A stretch of DNA of 64,000 nucleotides from Hedera helix (Eukaryota; Streptophyta; Magnoliopsida; Apiales; Araliaceae): NCBI GenBank assembly GCA_947179155.2, contig OX359282.1, forward strand, positions 27,769,721 through 27,833,720, given 5' to 3'. The notes beneath the pieces are model-generated. The model had not been told where the DNA came from. It made no database searches and saw only the letters and a list, made by a program, of their open reading frames with translations. Positions 1-10,600 of this stretch are shown here, piece by piece (position 1 is the stretch's first letter; each line of letters begins with the position of its first letter). Both the position numbers and the translations under genes were made by a program.

Positions 1-1227
1 ACAAGGTTCAACAACCAATGCAGTATTGGCAAGATTCTGATTATAAGTAGGAGTAAAAGAATTATAAGAAACAAAATGAGACAAAGGGTACCTAGACACA
101 TGATTAGAGGTAGAAACTGTTGAACCAGGAGGAAGATTATGAGGAAGATTGTGTGGTAATCCTGTGTAGTCTTTGAATTTAGTGGAAAGAGTTCTAGTTC
201 TATGTGATCTGGAAGAGGTTGATGACAACTGAGGCGAGATAACAGAAGTTGAAGTATCAGGATGTAAATATTCAGCAGGAGAGAAAGATGGCACAGTCTG
301 TAAAACAGTTTCTGAAGAAGTTTCAGAAGAAGAATGAGAGGAAACTATAGGAATATGAAGAGGATCATCAGCTAGCAAAGAAAAATAAGAAGGAAATAAA
401 GTACTGGAACTACTAGCTGGGGATACAAGAGATTCAAAAGGGAAAATAGTTTCGACAAAAGAAACATCTTTGCTAACAAAACATTTTTTAGTTTCCAGAT
501 AACAAACTTTGTATCCTTTTTTAGCATAAGGATATCTTAGAAAGACACATTTGGTAGCCCTAGGAGAGAACTTATCCCTGTTAGCTATAGTGGAAGCATA
601 ACATAAGCAATCAAAGACTTTAAGATGAGTATAAGAAGGAGCAGAGTCAATAAACATTTAATATGGAGTTTTATTGTTTAGAACTTTAGTAGGTAATTGA
701 TTAATCAAATATGTAGCAGTTAGGAGACAATCTCCCCAGAAGTGAATTGGTAAGTGAGCATTAAATCTAAGGGCTCTAGCAATGTTCAACAGATGTCTAT
801 GCTTCCTTTCCACCACACCATTCTGTTGTGGAGAGTAAACACAAGAGGTTTGATGAATAATACCCAGATGAAGACAAATAGAATCAAGTCCATTAAACTC
901 AGTACCATTATTTGATCTAATAGCCTTGACAGTGCAATTGAATTGTGTATGAACATGACTAATAAAATTCTTGATAATAGAAACAACTTGATATTTATTC
1001 TGCAAGAGATAAGTCCAAGTACATCTTGTGAAATTATCCACAATTGTAAGGAAATAAGAACAATTGGTATGAGTTTTGTGTTTATAAGGTCCCCATACAT
1101 CACAATGTAAGAGATCAAACATAGACAGACTCACATAATGACTAGTAGAAAAAGGAAGTCTAGTTTGTTTGGACAAATGACATACATCACAGTGAGAATG
1201 AGAAGAAAAATTACAATCTAAAGGCAA
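1..1227 (-). pseudogene. Copia integrase core and C-terminal region (broken)
   Basis: The 658-1227 frame begins with the HCxxC part of the integrase zinc finger (HCDVCHLSK) and runs through the core: first acidic residue in HCDVWGPY, then RSNNGTEF, then the glutamate in QQNGVVERKH. In Copia integrases the second motif normally reads RSDNGTEF, so the second catalytic aspartate is asparagine here, which should abolish strand transfer. A stop at about 655-657 interrupts the protein; beyond it the frame is still readable to base 1, giving the cysteine- and lysine-rich integrase C-terminus (KCVFLRYPYAKKGYK) and a Ser/Thr-rich linker that normally precedes reverse transcriptase. The 786-1118 reading is only a shadow frame. 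Confidence 0.85.
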
Positions 1228-2063
1228 TTACTGTAAGACAGTTAGAGGAACGTCCCCCAAGCTAGCATGCCACAAATCTATAGTATTGGAAACTGAAGAA
1301 GCACTTGTAGATGTAGGAGAAACAACTGAAGCTGAAACAATATTCAAAGGTACCAGGTTCATAGAAGAGAGTTGAGAAGAAGGCAAGGAAGTTAAGTGTG
1401 ATTTGTACAAATGAACAAACCATTCTCTTGTCTACCATTCCCTTTCTCCTTCTTCAAAGCCAGGTCCTGCAAAATACAATGATTGGACAAGAATAATAGA
1501 TTGCAATGATTATCCTTAGTGAATTTAGAAACTGAAATAAGGTTGTAATGAAAATCTGGAACACACAAAACATTATGTAGGACAATATTAGATGAAAGAT
1601 GTACTGTACCAATATGAGAAATAAGAGAGTTTTGACCATTAGGTAAATGAATTGTAGCAGACATAGCAACTGGATGTTCAAGTAAATGAAGATATGGAGT
1701 AATATGATCAGTTGCACCAGAATCAAAGATCCATTTAGATGTATTAGTATGAACATTTAGGCAGACATAAGAAATAGTGGAAGAGAATGAAAGATGACTA
1801 TCTGCAAAATGATCTGCAGTTGAAGTAGGAGATTTTAGTCCAATTTGAATCATCTGCATTATTTGTTGACATTGAGATGGTGTAAAACCTGAATTATTGC
1901 CTGATTCCTCAAAACCTTGCTCAGGTTTAACAAGAATTGATGCACAATTTAAAACAAGTGATCCTTTGTTCAGCTCTGAATGAGACAAATCAATAGGTTG
2001 GAGAGCAACACTTCCATTAGCACTTGCAGTAGCATATGCAGTTGATCTATGAGAACCAGACAT
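1228..2063 (-). pseudogene. Copia protease and GAG-pre-integrase domain (frameshifted)
   Basis: The frame at 1392-2063 has the retropepsin active-site signature WIFDSGATDH about 113 residues in and the usual downstream stretch (LPNGQ, LHNVLCVPDFHYNLIS). The next frame, 1228-1410, overlaps it out of register and supplies the pre-integrase LWHASLGDVP motif, so a frameshift separates the two; a stop at 1228 then separates pre-integrase from integrase. In a live Copia element these are one continuous polyprotein. The protease aspartate itself is intact. Confidence 0.8.
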
Positions 2064-2069
2064 AGAAGA

Positions 2070-3118
2070 CCCAGTAGATTGTGCTAATTTGAACTTTGGA
2101 TGCCAAGGTGGATAACCATAAAGTAGAAAAAACTTATCCTTCGTATGTCATGTGTCATGGCAATGCTCACACTTTAGACCAGATTTTTGAATTTTCTTAA
2201 AATTCCTATTCCCTTTAGCAAAATTAAACTGACGTGGAGAACTAGTTTGTTGATACCCAAACTGTTGATGAGATCCAGAACCAAAATGAGGTTGAAACTG
2301 TTTGGCTAATAGAGCAACACTCTCAGGTATTACATCAGTATGCAAAGAACATCTCTCTGTTTTTCCTCTTGCAAAAGTAGTGCATATACTTGACTTAGAG
2401 AAGGTAGAGTTTGCATCATAAGAATATGTCCTCTTACTATAGTAAAATGATCATTAAGGCCCATAAGAAACTAAGTAACTTTAAGAGTTTGGTCATACTC
2501 AATCAATTTTTGAGTTGCACCATAAGTATATTCTTTACAAGTACATTTAGGAATGGATATGAGATTGTTAAGTTCATCCATCATGGATCAAAATGTAGTA
2601 AAATAGGTGGTTATATTCTTGTTCCCTTGAGTCAAAGATGCCAGATCCTTTCTTAGCTGAAAAAGCCTAGGTATATTACTCAGTGTAAACCTAGCAGCTA
2701 AATCCTCCCAAATACTTTTAGCATTAGGCAAATAGACTATACTATTTCTTATTTATAGAGAAACAGAATTCAACAACCATGAGATTACCATATTATTGCA
2801 TCTATTCCAGTGTGGAAAATATGGCGAATCACATTCTGGTTCCAAATGTGTACCATCAAGAAACCCTAATTTGAGTTTTGTTGAAAGAGCAATAGTCATG
2901 GACCTCTTCCATCGACTATAATTATCTTCCGTTAAAGATTGATTGACAAGCACCATACCTGGATGATCTGAAGTCTATAGAAAATATGGATGCATAGAAT
3001 CAATGACAACAGATGTTGCTCCTGAACCATCAGAACCTCCAGCTCCATGTCTACCAGTAGATCCAGTGTTACCAGTAACAATATTCGTAGAAGTATTAGT
3101 TTGAAAGGCAGAATTCAT
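2070..3118 (-). pseudogene. Copia gag (multiple stops)
   Basis: A possible start codon lies at 3118 (minus). The readable parts include the Copia gag N-terminal motif LTEDNYSRWKRSM (about 2890-2940), the LFQLRKDLASL region near 2670, and a CCHC-type end (KCEHCHDT, 2150-2175). The zinc knuckle looks incomplete, since the sequence ends soon after the second cysteine and histidine. At least four in-frame stops and frame changes break the protein, so no functional capsid protein is expected. Confidence 0.7.
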
Positions 3119-3317
3119 TCTGAACAAATTTGATATTGTGTTCTTGTATCGAGAAGATTAATCTCGTGAGTAATCAATCACTTCAATTGTACAAACTCTG
3201 ATTACTGTTGAATGAACGAACAGGTATAACGAATTGATTGGCTATAGATTCAATTGATTCTATAAACTACTGAAATAGATGTAAAGAAGAGGAATACAAA
3301 GAAACCCTAAATGTTCG

Positions 3318-3329
3318 GCTCTGATACCA
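3318..3329 (-). other. Primer binding site (tRNA-iMet) of the Copia element
   Basis: GCTCTGATACCA on the plus strand is the complement of TGGTATCAGAGC, the canonical plant initiator-tRNA-Met primer site. It sits immediately inside the LTR edge, as required for minus-strand strong-stop synthesis, and fixes the element on the minus strand. Confidence 0.85.
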
Positions 3330-3330
3330 A

Positions 3331-3399
3331 GTTATAAACCGTAGAGATGATTATGACAGAGAAGCATTATTTCTTAATATGGCAAAAGGTGGTTACAAC

Positions 3400-3437
<38 letters not shown>

Positions 3438-3540
3438 ACACTTAACTACCACTTAGTTTCTAATTACATCACTATTATCATGTACATTGACATTACTATC
3501 CTTAACATCATCCTGTACATTTACATTACTATCCTTGACA
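3331..3540 (-). repeat. 5' LTR of the Copia element (about 210 bp, boundaries approximate)
   Basis: Lies directly outside the primer site. Read on the minus strand it starts TGTCAAGG (3540) and ends TTTATAAC (about 3331); the expected CA end appears mutated. It contains a (TA)n tract and a near-tandem pair of about 27 bp at 3481-3507 and 3514-3540. The second LTR is outside the window, so the length cannot be confirmed. Confidence 0.5.
3405..3435. repeat. (TA)n microsatellite
   Basis: Uninterrupted TA dinucleotides within the Copia LTR. Confidence 0.95.
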
Positions 3541-4423
3541 AACACTTTCTGACATTCGACGTTCTTTGCAAAATTTCAGAATTCTGTAAGGTATTTTGTC
3601 AATGCTTCTTTCCCTTAATAAGCACTCTTTTAAATAAAAGAAAATCACCAGAAGTGGCTCCCATATACAAGCAGTATAGCTAATGACATAAACCTGCCCA
3701 AAACACCTAAACAGGGCACCATCGAAAGGAATCCTTCTCCACACTCTGTAAGGCTTCAAGAAACAAGAAGTATGCTAGTGCTAATTTCTCTAATGTTTTC
3801 TTCTGCCATTTGTATCCAATGTGTGTATGTGGGTACATCACCCCTTTATGGAAATTTTTAGTAGAAAAGCTCGACAGGTGACATAACTGCAAAAAGCACT
3901 GTATTCCTCTGATTTTTCAGTATCTATTCAGAGCCTGATAATTTGAAAGGCACTTTTAGTCAGATTTTAGTGTATTCTAAGACTAATTAGTAGCAACTAC
4001 TTGAAAAAAATGACATCTCACTACAGCTCTTTGATAACTATAGGCCACCTAAAGATATCCTAAAGATATTTGGACATAAACATTGAATTTCTGCGACTCC
4101 ATTAAAGAGATTGCATTTTATGGAATTTTTTGAAAAAACTGGGGAGGTTGCGTAAACTGCTTATAGCTCTATGTGTTTTTGCTGCTTCGAATATGTGGTT
4201 AACTTTTGGTTATTTGATTTATTGGTAAACTGAACCTTTATTGGTAAATGTTTTCCTTTATAGATAATCATTACGCGTAAAGAATCTTGTGCTGATATTT
4301 GATTTGGGAAATGATTTTTTTAGTCAAATGTTCCTTCTGAATAATTTACTGATAACACATTGATTAAATTGTGTTATTGTTACAATGAATTCTTTTTCTT
4401 TTCTTCTGGCATCATGCCATCAG
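3541..4423 (+). other. Intronic sequence upstream of the first visible exon
   Basis: AT-rich, with no coding stretch matching the expected membrane-spanning N-terminus of the phosphoesterase. It ends with a pyrimidine-rich acceptor (…CATCAG) at 4423. Confidence 0.6.
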
Positions 4424-4653
4424 GCGGCAATGAGCAGGGTTCAAGATGGAGCTAAACAGGATGATTTATTATATGACCATTTTAGTGAGAAAGATGATCT
4501 GTGGATTGACTTTGTAGCTGACACTGGTGATGGTGGAAACTCATCCTACAGTGTGGCACGTCTCCTTGCTCAACCTTCAATTCGTGTCCGTTGTAGAGAT
4601 TCCTTGCTCACTCTGCCACGTGGGAACCTGCTCATTATTGGGGGCGACCTTGC
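4424..4653 (+). CDS. Metallophosphoesterase exon a (first in window)
   Basis: Starts AAMSRVQDG and ends within GGDLA; carries the first metal-binding motif. The donor GTAAGC follows. The ATG at 4385 lies in the intron and is not the start. Confidence 0.9.
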
Positions 4654-7600
4654 GTAAGCTCAATCATAGTGCTATCACTTTATATGGATCTATAGGATGT
4701 TGAACTAGTTAGTTGTTATAAGCAGCTGATTTCTTTGTAGCAGAAATTTAATATGCTCTACCTTGCACTTGCACCCACACAAGGATTTTGAATAACGTTA
4801 AACTTGCTGTTCTTGTATTAAATAAGCGGATGTTGACCTTCTTTGAATTGTTTATTGGAAACCTGAAAGGAGAATAAACTGTAGTCTATTTGAATGATCC
4901 TATAATATATTGATGTTATAGTATAGTTCTTTTTTATCCAACATATTATAGTATAGTATTGACGAAATTATGATTATGCCTATTAAAACTGGCATGATGA
5001 ATTATTTGAATTAGAAATTGAAGTACACCACATGTTAACATGGGTTTTTGCAGCAAAAAAAAGAAAAACGGAGAGAATAAAAGCTCAGTTTTATTTAATA
5101 TCACTATCTACTGAAAATGGGATACAATTGCCACGACCTTTTGCGACAGAGTAGCAAAAAGTGCCATGACACCTAAAGCAAGAGAAAGATTACAGGGTAG
5201 AGAACAACAATCTCATAATATAAAACTGAAGAATACCTTCAATATGGTTGTTGTGCATAGAAAACTTGAGGTTGTGTTGTGGCAAAATATATATATATAT
5301 ATAGACATGTAGCTAAGAGGCAAGGATTCTTGTGTACATTGATTAGTCCCCAAATCTATATTTTGGGATTTTTCTGGATTCTTTTCGGAGATTCTTTTGT
5401 TTTTCTCTATGTTTTGTTTCTGTTTTTGTTTTTTTCATTTATTTTTAATTTCTGATTTTTGATTTTAAAGAAGATAAGAATTGAATACTTACTAATACTA
5501 TATAATAAAACTTGTTTATCTTGAATGTTTTACATTTTATCATGAATTATTATTTGGTGTTGAAAATTTAATGTATGTGTGAATATATGTTTATATTTAC
5601 ATTAATATGTGCCAGATCCTTGCTTTTTAGACATATAGATATGACAGCAGAACTCCTGGAGAGGGGGTGGGGGGCATGCTAGATACTGATTTGAAGTTGG
5701 GACCCATTATACTTGTATTCAGTGGAAAACCTTTATTCCTGAATTGCAGCAATGGGTATTCAAGAGAACTTGATGGGGGCCATGGCGTCTTTTCTCTGTA
5801 CATTTCATTGCCTGATGTAGTTCTCTTAATATGAGTTCTAATGATCCATGTTCTTATGTTTCTCTTTTAAGGGGGTCATGAGAATTTATTTTATTCATAC
5901 ATTTTTTTCCCGGTATCTTCCCCAAAATATTACTACTTGAATGTATTAGTATTGGAATTGCATCTTTCTTTGAGAAGGCAGCTTTGTGTAAATATGCTTA
6001 AACCTTTTATATTTGTTGAATTTCAGTTTTATTTTAAGTAATGCTGGCCATAGCTTCACTTAAAAAGTTGTTTTTAAGAAGGAAATATTATGGTTTTCTT
6101 ATAGGTATCCTAATCCGTCAGCATTTTCATATGAGAGAAGGTTCTTTCGTCCTTTTGAATATGCTCTCCAGCCTCCCCAGTGGTATAAGGAGGAACATAT
6201 AGCTGTGAACAAACCAGAATTACCTTCTGGGGTAACTGACTTGAGGCAATATGACGGCCCTCAGTGTTTTGTTATTCCTGGAAACCATGGTTGGTCTCTT
6301 TCTCGTATTGAATTTTGTCTAAACTTTACCTTCTGAACATTGATTTTCTCATCTGCTATTTACTTGTTTGATCCTTTATAACCGTGTCTACTGGTTTGTT
6401 CAAAATGTGATTCCTCTTTGTTGGTATTTAAGTGATGATATGGAATAGTACCTTCCCCCCCCCCCCCCCCCCCCCCCCCTTTTTTTCTCTCTTTTTTTTT
6501 TTTTTTTTAATTTTTTTTTTTTTATGGTTTTACAGATTGGTTTGATGGACTTCAAACCTTTATGAGGTACATTTGTCATAAAAGCTGGTTGGGTGGGTGG
6601 TTTATGCCTCAGAAGAGAAGCTACTTTGCTATGCAGCTACCTAAAAGGTGGTGGGTATTTGGTCTTGATCTTTCTCTCCATTGTGATATTGATGTATATC
6701 AGTTCAAATTCTTCTCAGAATTAATAAAGGAAAAGGTATTTTTTCTTCTGTACATTTTCCCCGTGTTAGAGTTTAATTTTAAAAGTGCTACAAATATTAA
6801 AAAATGAACAACCTTTGGGAGTGCTTCTGCATGTTGCACTATGAAATTATGTGAGATTGTTACTTTTGATAGGACTATCAATTATAAAAAGGAGGTTTTA
6901 AAAACATTTTACCATCATTTTTAGTGAGTCAAACATAATGCGTTTGAGGTTATAAAATTTTATTTAGAAAATAAATAAAAATGTTTTAAAAAATAAAAGG
7001 TTTTTTTCCTCCGGATAGAGGTAAGACTGCCTTCAGGAATGGATTTTTATTAATATTATTTGCTGGTTATTTCCTACAACCTTGATAACACATTCAACAA
7101 TAAATCTGATCACCCTTTCCGCTTTGATATTTCTAATGTGTAAGGTATGGGTACATGAAATTGGCATAGTTGTATAGTTTGTCTGACATGATTATTATTG
7201 CTGCGTTGCTCAGATAAATTCTGAATTAGATTAGAGGAATATAGGCATATTTATAGTGTGTGTGTGTGTGTGTGTGTGTGTCATAAATCATAATTTGTTG
7301 TACGAGTATTGAAGCCTTCTTCTTGATCTGCAGCCTTACTTGGTTTACCTCTAGGCTGTATGAAACTGAGAGCAGGACAACATTGGTTATTCCTGGCAAC
7401 CAAGAATGGGACTGACACTGATTAATATCATTTGTATTATAGTAGTGTATACTATGTAGGGTATTCAATGTTATTACGAAGTAATTACTGTTTCACGAGT
7501 CAGAGAAGATTACTTTTCCCACAGTTAACATTTTGTTGTGTTTATTGAGCAATTTTTTGTTTGACCTCTTTCTCCCTCGTAACGTCTTAAGAGTAAACAA

Positions 7601-10600
7601 AGATGCCTATGGACATGATTCTTATTGAACTGTTTAAGTTGCAAGTTGCGTGCATATATTTTAAAAAGCAATGTTCACGTGTTATCAATGCAAAAGAGCT
7701 TGCAAGATCTTCTTTTTCATTTTTTTTTTGGGGGGAGGGAGGGGTGTTCCCCCCTTCTTCCCCCTCGGGAAAGGCCAAAATTTGGAAAAAGTGCAATCCG
7801 CTTGTTGAGAGTGGATCCTTTAGGTAGTGTGATCAGGGAACCTGTGATAATACTAATCAAGTGATTCATGTTGAAATAAGTGGTGATAATCGAGATACTT
7901 AACCATGCAAAATGTTGTTAGCAATCGTTGAATTTCGATTATAAGAGCTAGATATTATAGAATAATAAGATCCATGAAGGCAATTTGTTTTTCATGTTGA
8001 AACCAAATAGATTTAAACTATACATAAATCCCAAGAATAGGCCTTGATGAATAACCTCCAGGTCATTGGTTCCAGTCCCCATACTTGGGATAGAATTTAC
8101 CTATATATAAAAAAAGATTTAAAATATTCATGAACTGTAATATTATTTTTAAATACATTTGGAATAATGGATTTATGAAGATATATGACTCTGGAAGTGT
8201 TCAAATGAGTTGTCCAGCCTAATAGCTTTCTATTGGATGTTTAATGGAATTCATCAGGTTAACTTACTGTAATATTATTTTAAGTGCATTTGGAATAATG
8301 GATTTATGAAGATATATGACTTGTTAAGTGTTCATATGAGTTGTCCAGCCTAATAGCTTTCTATTGGATGTTTAATGGGAATCCATCACGGTAACTTTTA
8401 AGAGATTTTTTCTTCATCTTCTTTAAATTAGCTAAAACTGTTTCTAGTCAAGTATGTTGGGTTAAGTTGCAAGGGGGTGGTGTCAACCGAAATTTCGTTT
8501 CTCTGGTGAAAAAGATATAAGGTCACCTTTCAGTGCTTTTGGTGAATTCTTTCTACGGACAAGTTTACACTTTCAACTGCTACACACCCTCCAACCAGCA
8601 CTTGTGGAAATAGCATGGTGGAATTCTGGTCAGTTGATTCTGATTGACATTAAAAGAAACTGGTTCTGTCATGAGTATATGGAATCTGTATCATGAAGGT
8701 GGTGTGGGTGTTTTCTGTCTGTAGATTTAATATTCGGAAATGCTGTCATCAAGGCGAGATACTTCTGTGTCCTACACTTCTGAATGTGTCTCATAATGGT
8801 TGGGGGAGAAAGACTAAGCAGCAAAAGCGGCAACAGTATGATATTTTGATTGCTAAAGAATTTAACATGATGAGCTGAATCATCTGTGCATTATATGGTG
8901 AATCCCTTTCTATCTTGATGTAATTCTATATATTAACTTGAGAAGCTAATATGCCTCCTGTTTTGTGCCTACATTTCTTCAGCAGACAGTTAGAACTATG
9001 CTAATTTCCCCCAAACTGGTTTTGCTTTTGAAATGGGGTATAACATAAAAAGAAAAAGAAATAATTTTGTACCTCAACTGCCTTCATGGTACTTGTTTTA
9101 ATTGGGACAAGTCACATAAAGAGAGTGTTTTAATGGAACTTAAATATGCTATCCTCTTAGTCTTAAATATGCTTGTGGTTAGAGGCTATTCAAAGTGTGA
9201 TTCTACTTCAACGGAGTGTGTTGAATGGGACAAACTGTGTATAGACTTGTGCCTTTGATTTGTTTGGAAGAAGTAACTTACCACATATAATGTTCTAAAA
9301 GGCGCTAGGCAGGAGGTGGGGGGGCTAGCGCCTAGGAGAGATTTTTATTTTAAGCCAATTTTAATATTCTATCTTACATTTATCCAAACAAAAAAATAAT
9401 ATAAAGCAAAAAAATCTATAATAAAGATAATAAAGGCATTTGATTAAAGTTCAAACACATATCTATATTGTTAATGTCAAAATTCAAACACAAACATGCA
9501 ATTGTTCAAAGTTCAAACACAAACAAATAATAAAAAATACAAACTAATAGTCTTATCTCCATATCCCTCTATATCTCTAACTCATCTTCTCCATATTCCT
9601 CCAAGATAATGTCCCCATCGGACTCACACTCCTCATCTCCCTCTTCCTCTGTGTCATCATTAGACAAAAAATATTCTTCATGGAGTTCTTTGATTCCATC
9701 ATTTCTATTACTTCTCTTAGGCTCTAGCACGCTATCTGCTCCAGATGCTTCACCAATTATCTCCCAAGTAAGGCCCGAACAACCCTCAACTTCATCATTT
9801 ATTTCGACGACGTTGTTTTGTAATTTAGTTATTAAAATAAAAAAAGAAGTAATTGCAGTCCTAATTTCTCCGTATAGGCCCGCCTAATTTTTCCACTTTG
9901 CCCGCCTAGTCCCGTCTAATTTCTTGGAGGGATTTTTTTTCCGCCTTGGACCTAGACGAGGCGCCAAGGGGGGGCTTAGCACCTAGGCGGGTGTAAGAAA
10001 TGCGGGAGTTATAGTTAACAAGTATAATAAGGGTAGTAGGGTCTTTTTGTTGCTTAAGTCAGGACAATAGTGTCATTTCCATTCTCTTTTATGTTATTGT
10101 TCATATGTTCAGTGTGTTAGGAGCATGTGTAGTCTCGGTTGTTGAGAAGGGAGTATATGTATTAGATTTACTGATGATGAAGGGATGAAATGAATGATCA
10201 AGTGGTTTCTTCCCCAATTCTTCTGATTCTTTCTAAATCTCCCTCCATTTTATCTTCCTCTTTCTGATTCCCCTCAATTCTTCCCCAATTTTTATAATTC
10301 TATTGCAGAAACTCATCCTTTAGATTGATTAACTAGATTGGAGCTAGCCAATTCCTTATAATTGGTATCAGAGCCATTCGATCTCAGGAATAATGGCAAC
10401 TGAAAATAAAAATTTCACAACCTAGGAAGTTATTCCAGGAATTTCGAGAATCCGTGAAGGAATTTCAGAGTTCTATAGATGAAGTGTTCAAGCAAGTCAT
10501 GGAGAAAATTGATGATTTAAGGGCTTCCAACGAAAGAACTCTTAACATGATTTCTTAGTTGAAAACCACACTGCCAGATGATGAAGAAAATGAAGCTGCA

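Larger units (their letters stand above)
1..3540 (-). mobile_element. Decayed Ty1/Copia LTR retrotransposon, 5' part
   Basis: Read on the minus strand the order is short LTR (about 3331-3540), tRNA-iMet primer site (3318-3329), gag (from 3118), aspartic protease (DSGATDH motif near 1713), GAG-pre-integrase (LWHASLGD near 1265), integrase and the start of the downstream pol region running out of the window at base 1. Protease before integrase before RT is the Copia gene order. Gag has several in-frame stops and the pol frame is broken between 1227 and 1228 and at 657, so the copy is dead. It lies just upstream of phosphoesterase exons on the other strand whose N-terminal exons are missing here, so it probably sits in an intron of that gene. 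The outer end of the LTR is inferred from a TGTCAAGG start at 3540 and is less certain. Confidence 0.85.

Noticed and set aside
4385..4423. ATG at 4385 as the start of the phosphoesterase
   Set aside because: The preceding residues do not match the family, and an acceptor CAG immediately before GCGGCAATGAGC fits the known internal exon boundary, so the N-terminus lies upstream of the window.
8041..8115. A tRNA gene
   Set aside because: Only a B-box-like motif is present; no A box and no cloverleaf could be drawn.
9609..9887. Plus-strand serine-rich 92-codon frame
   Set aside because: It is the complement of the acidic hAT-like C-terminal tail on the minus strand.
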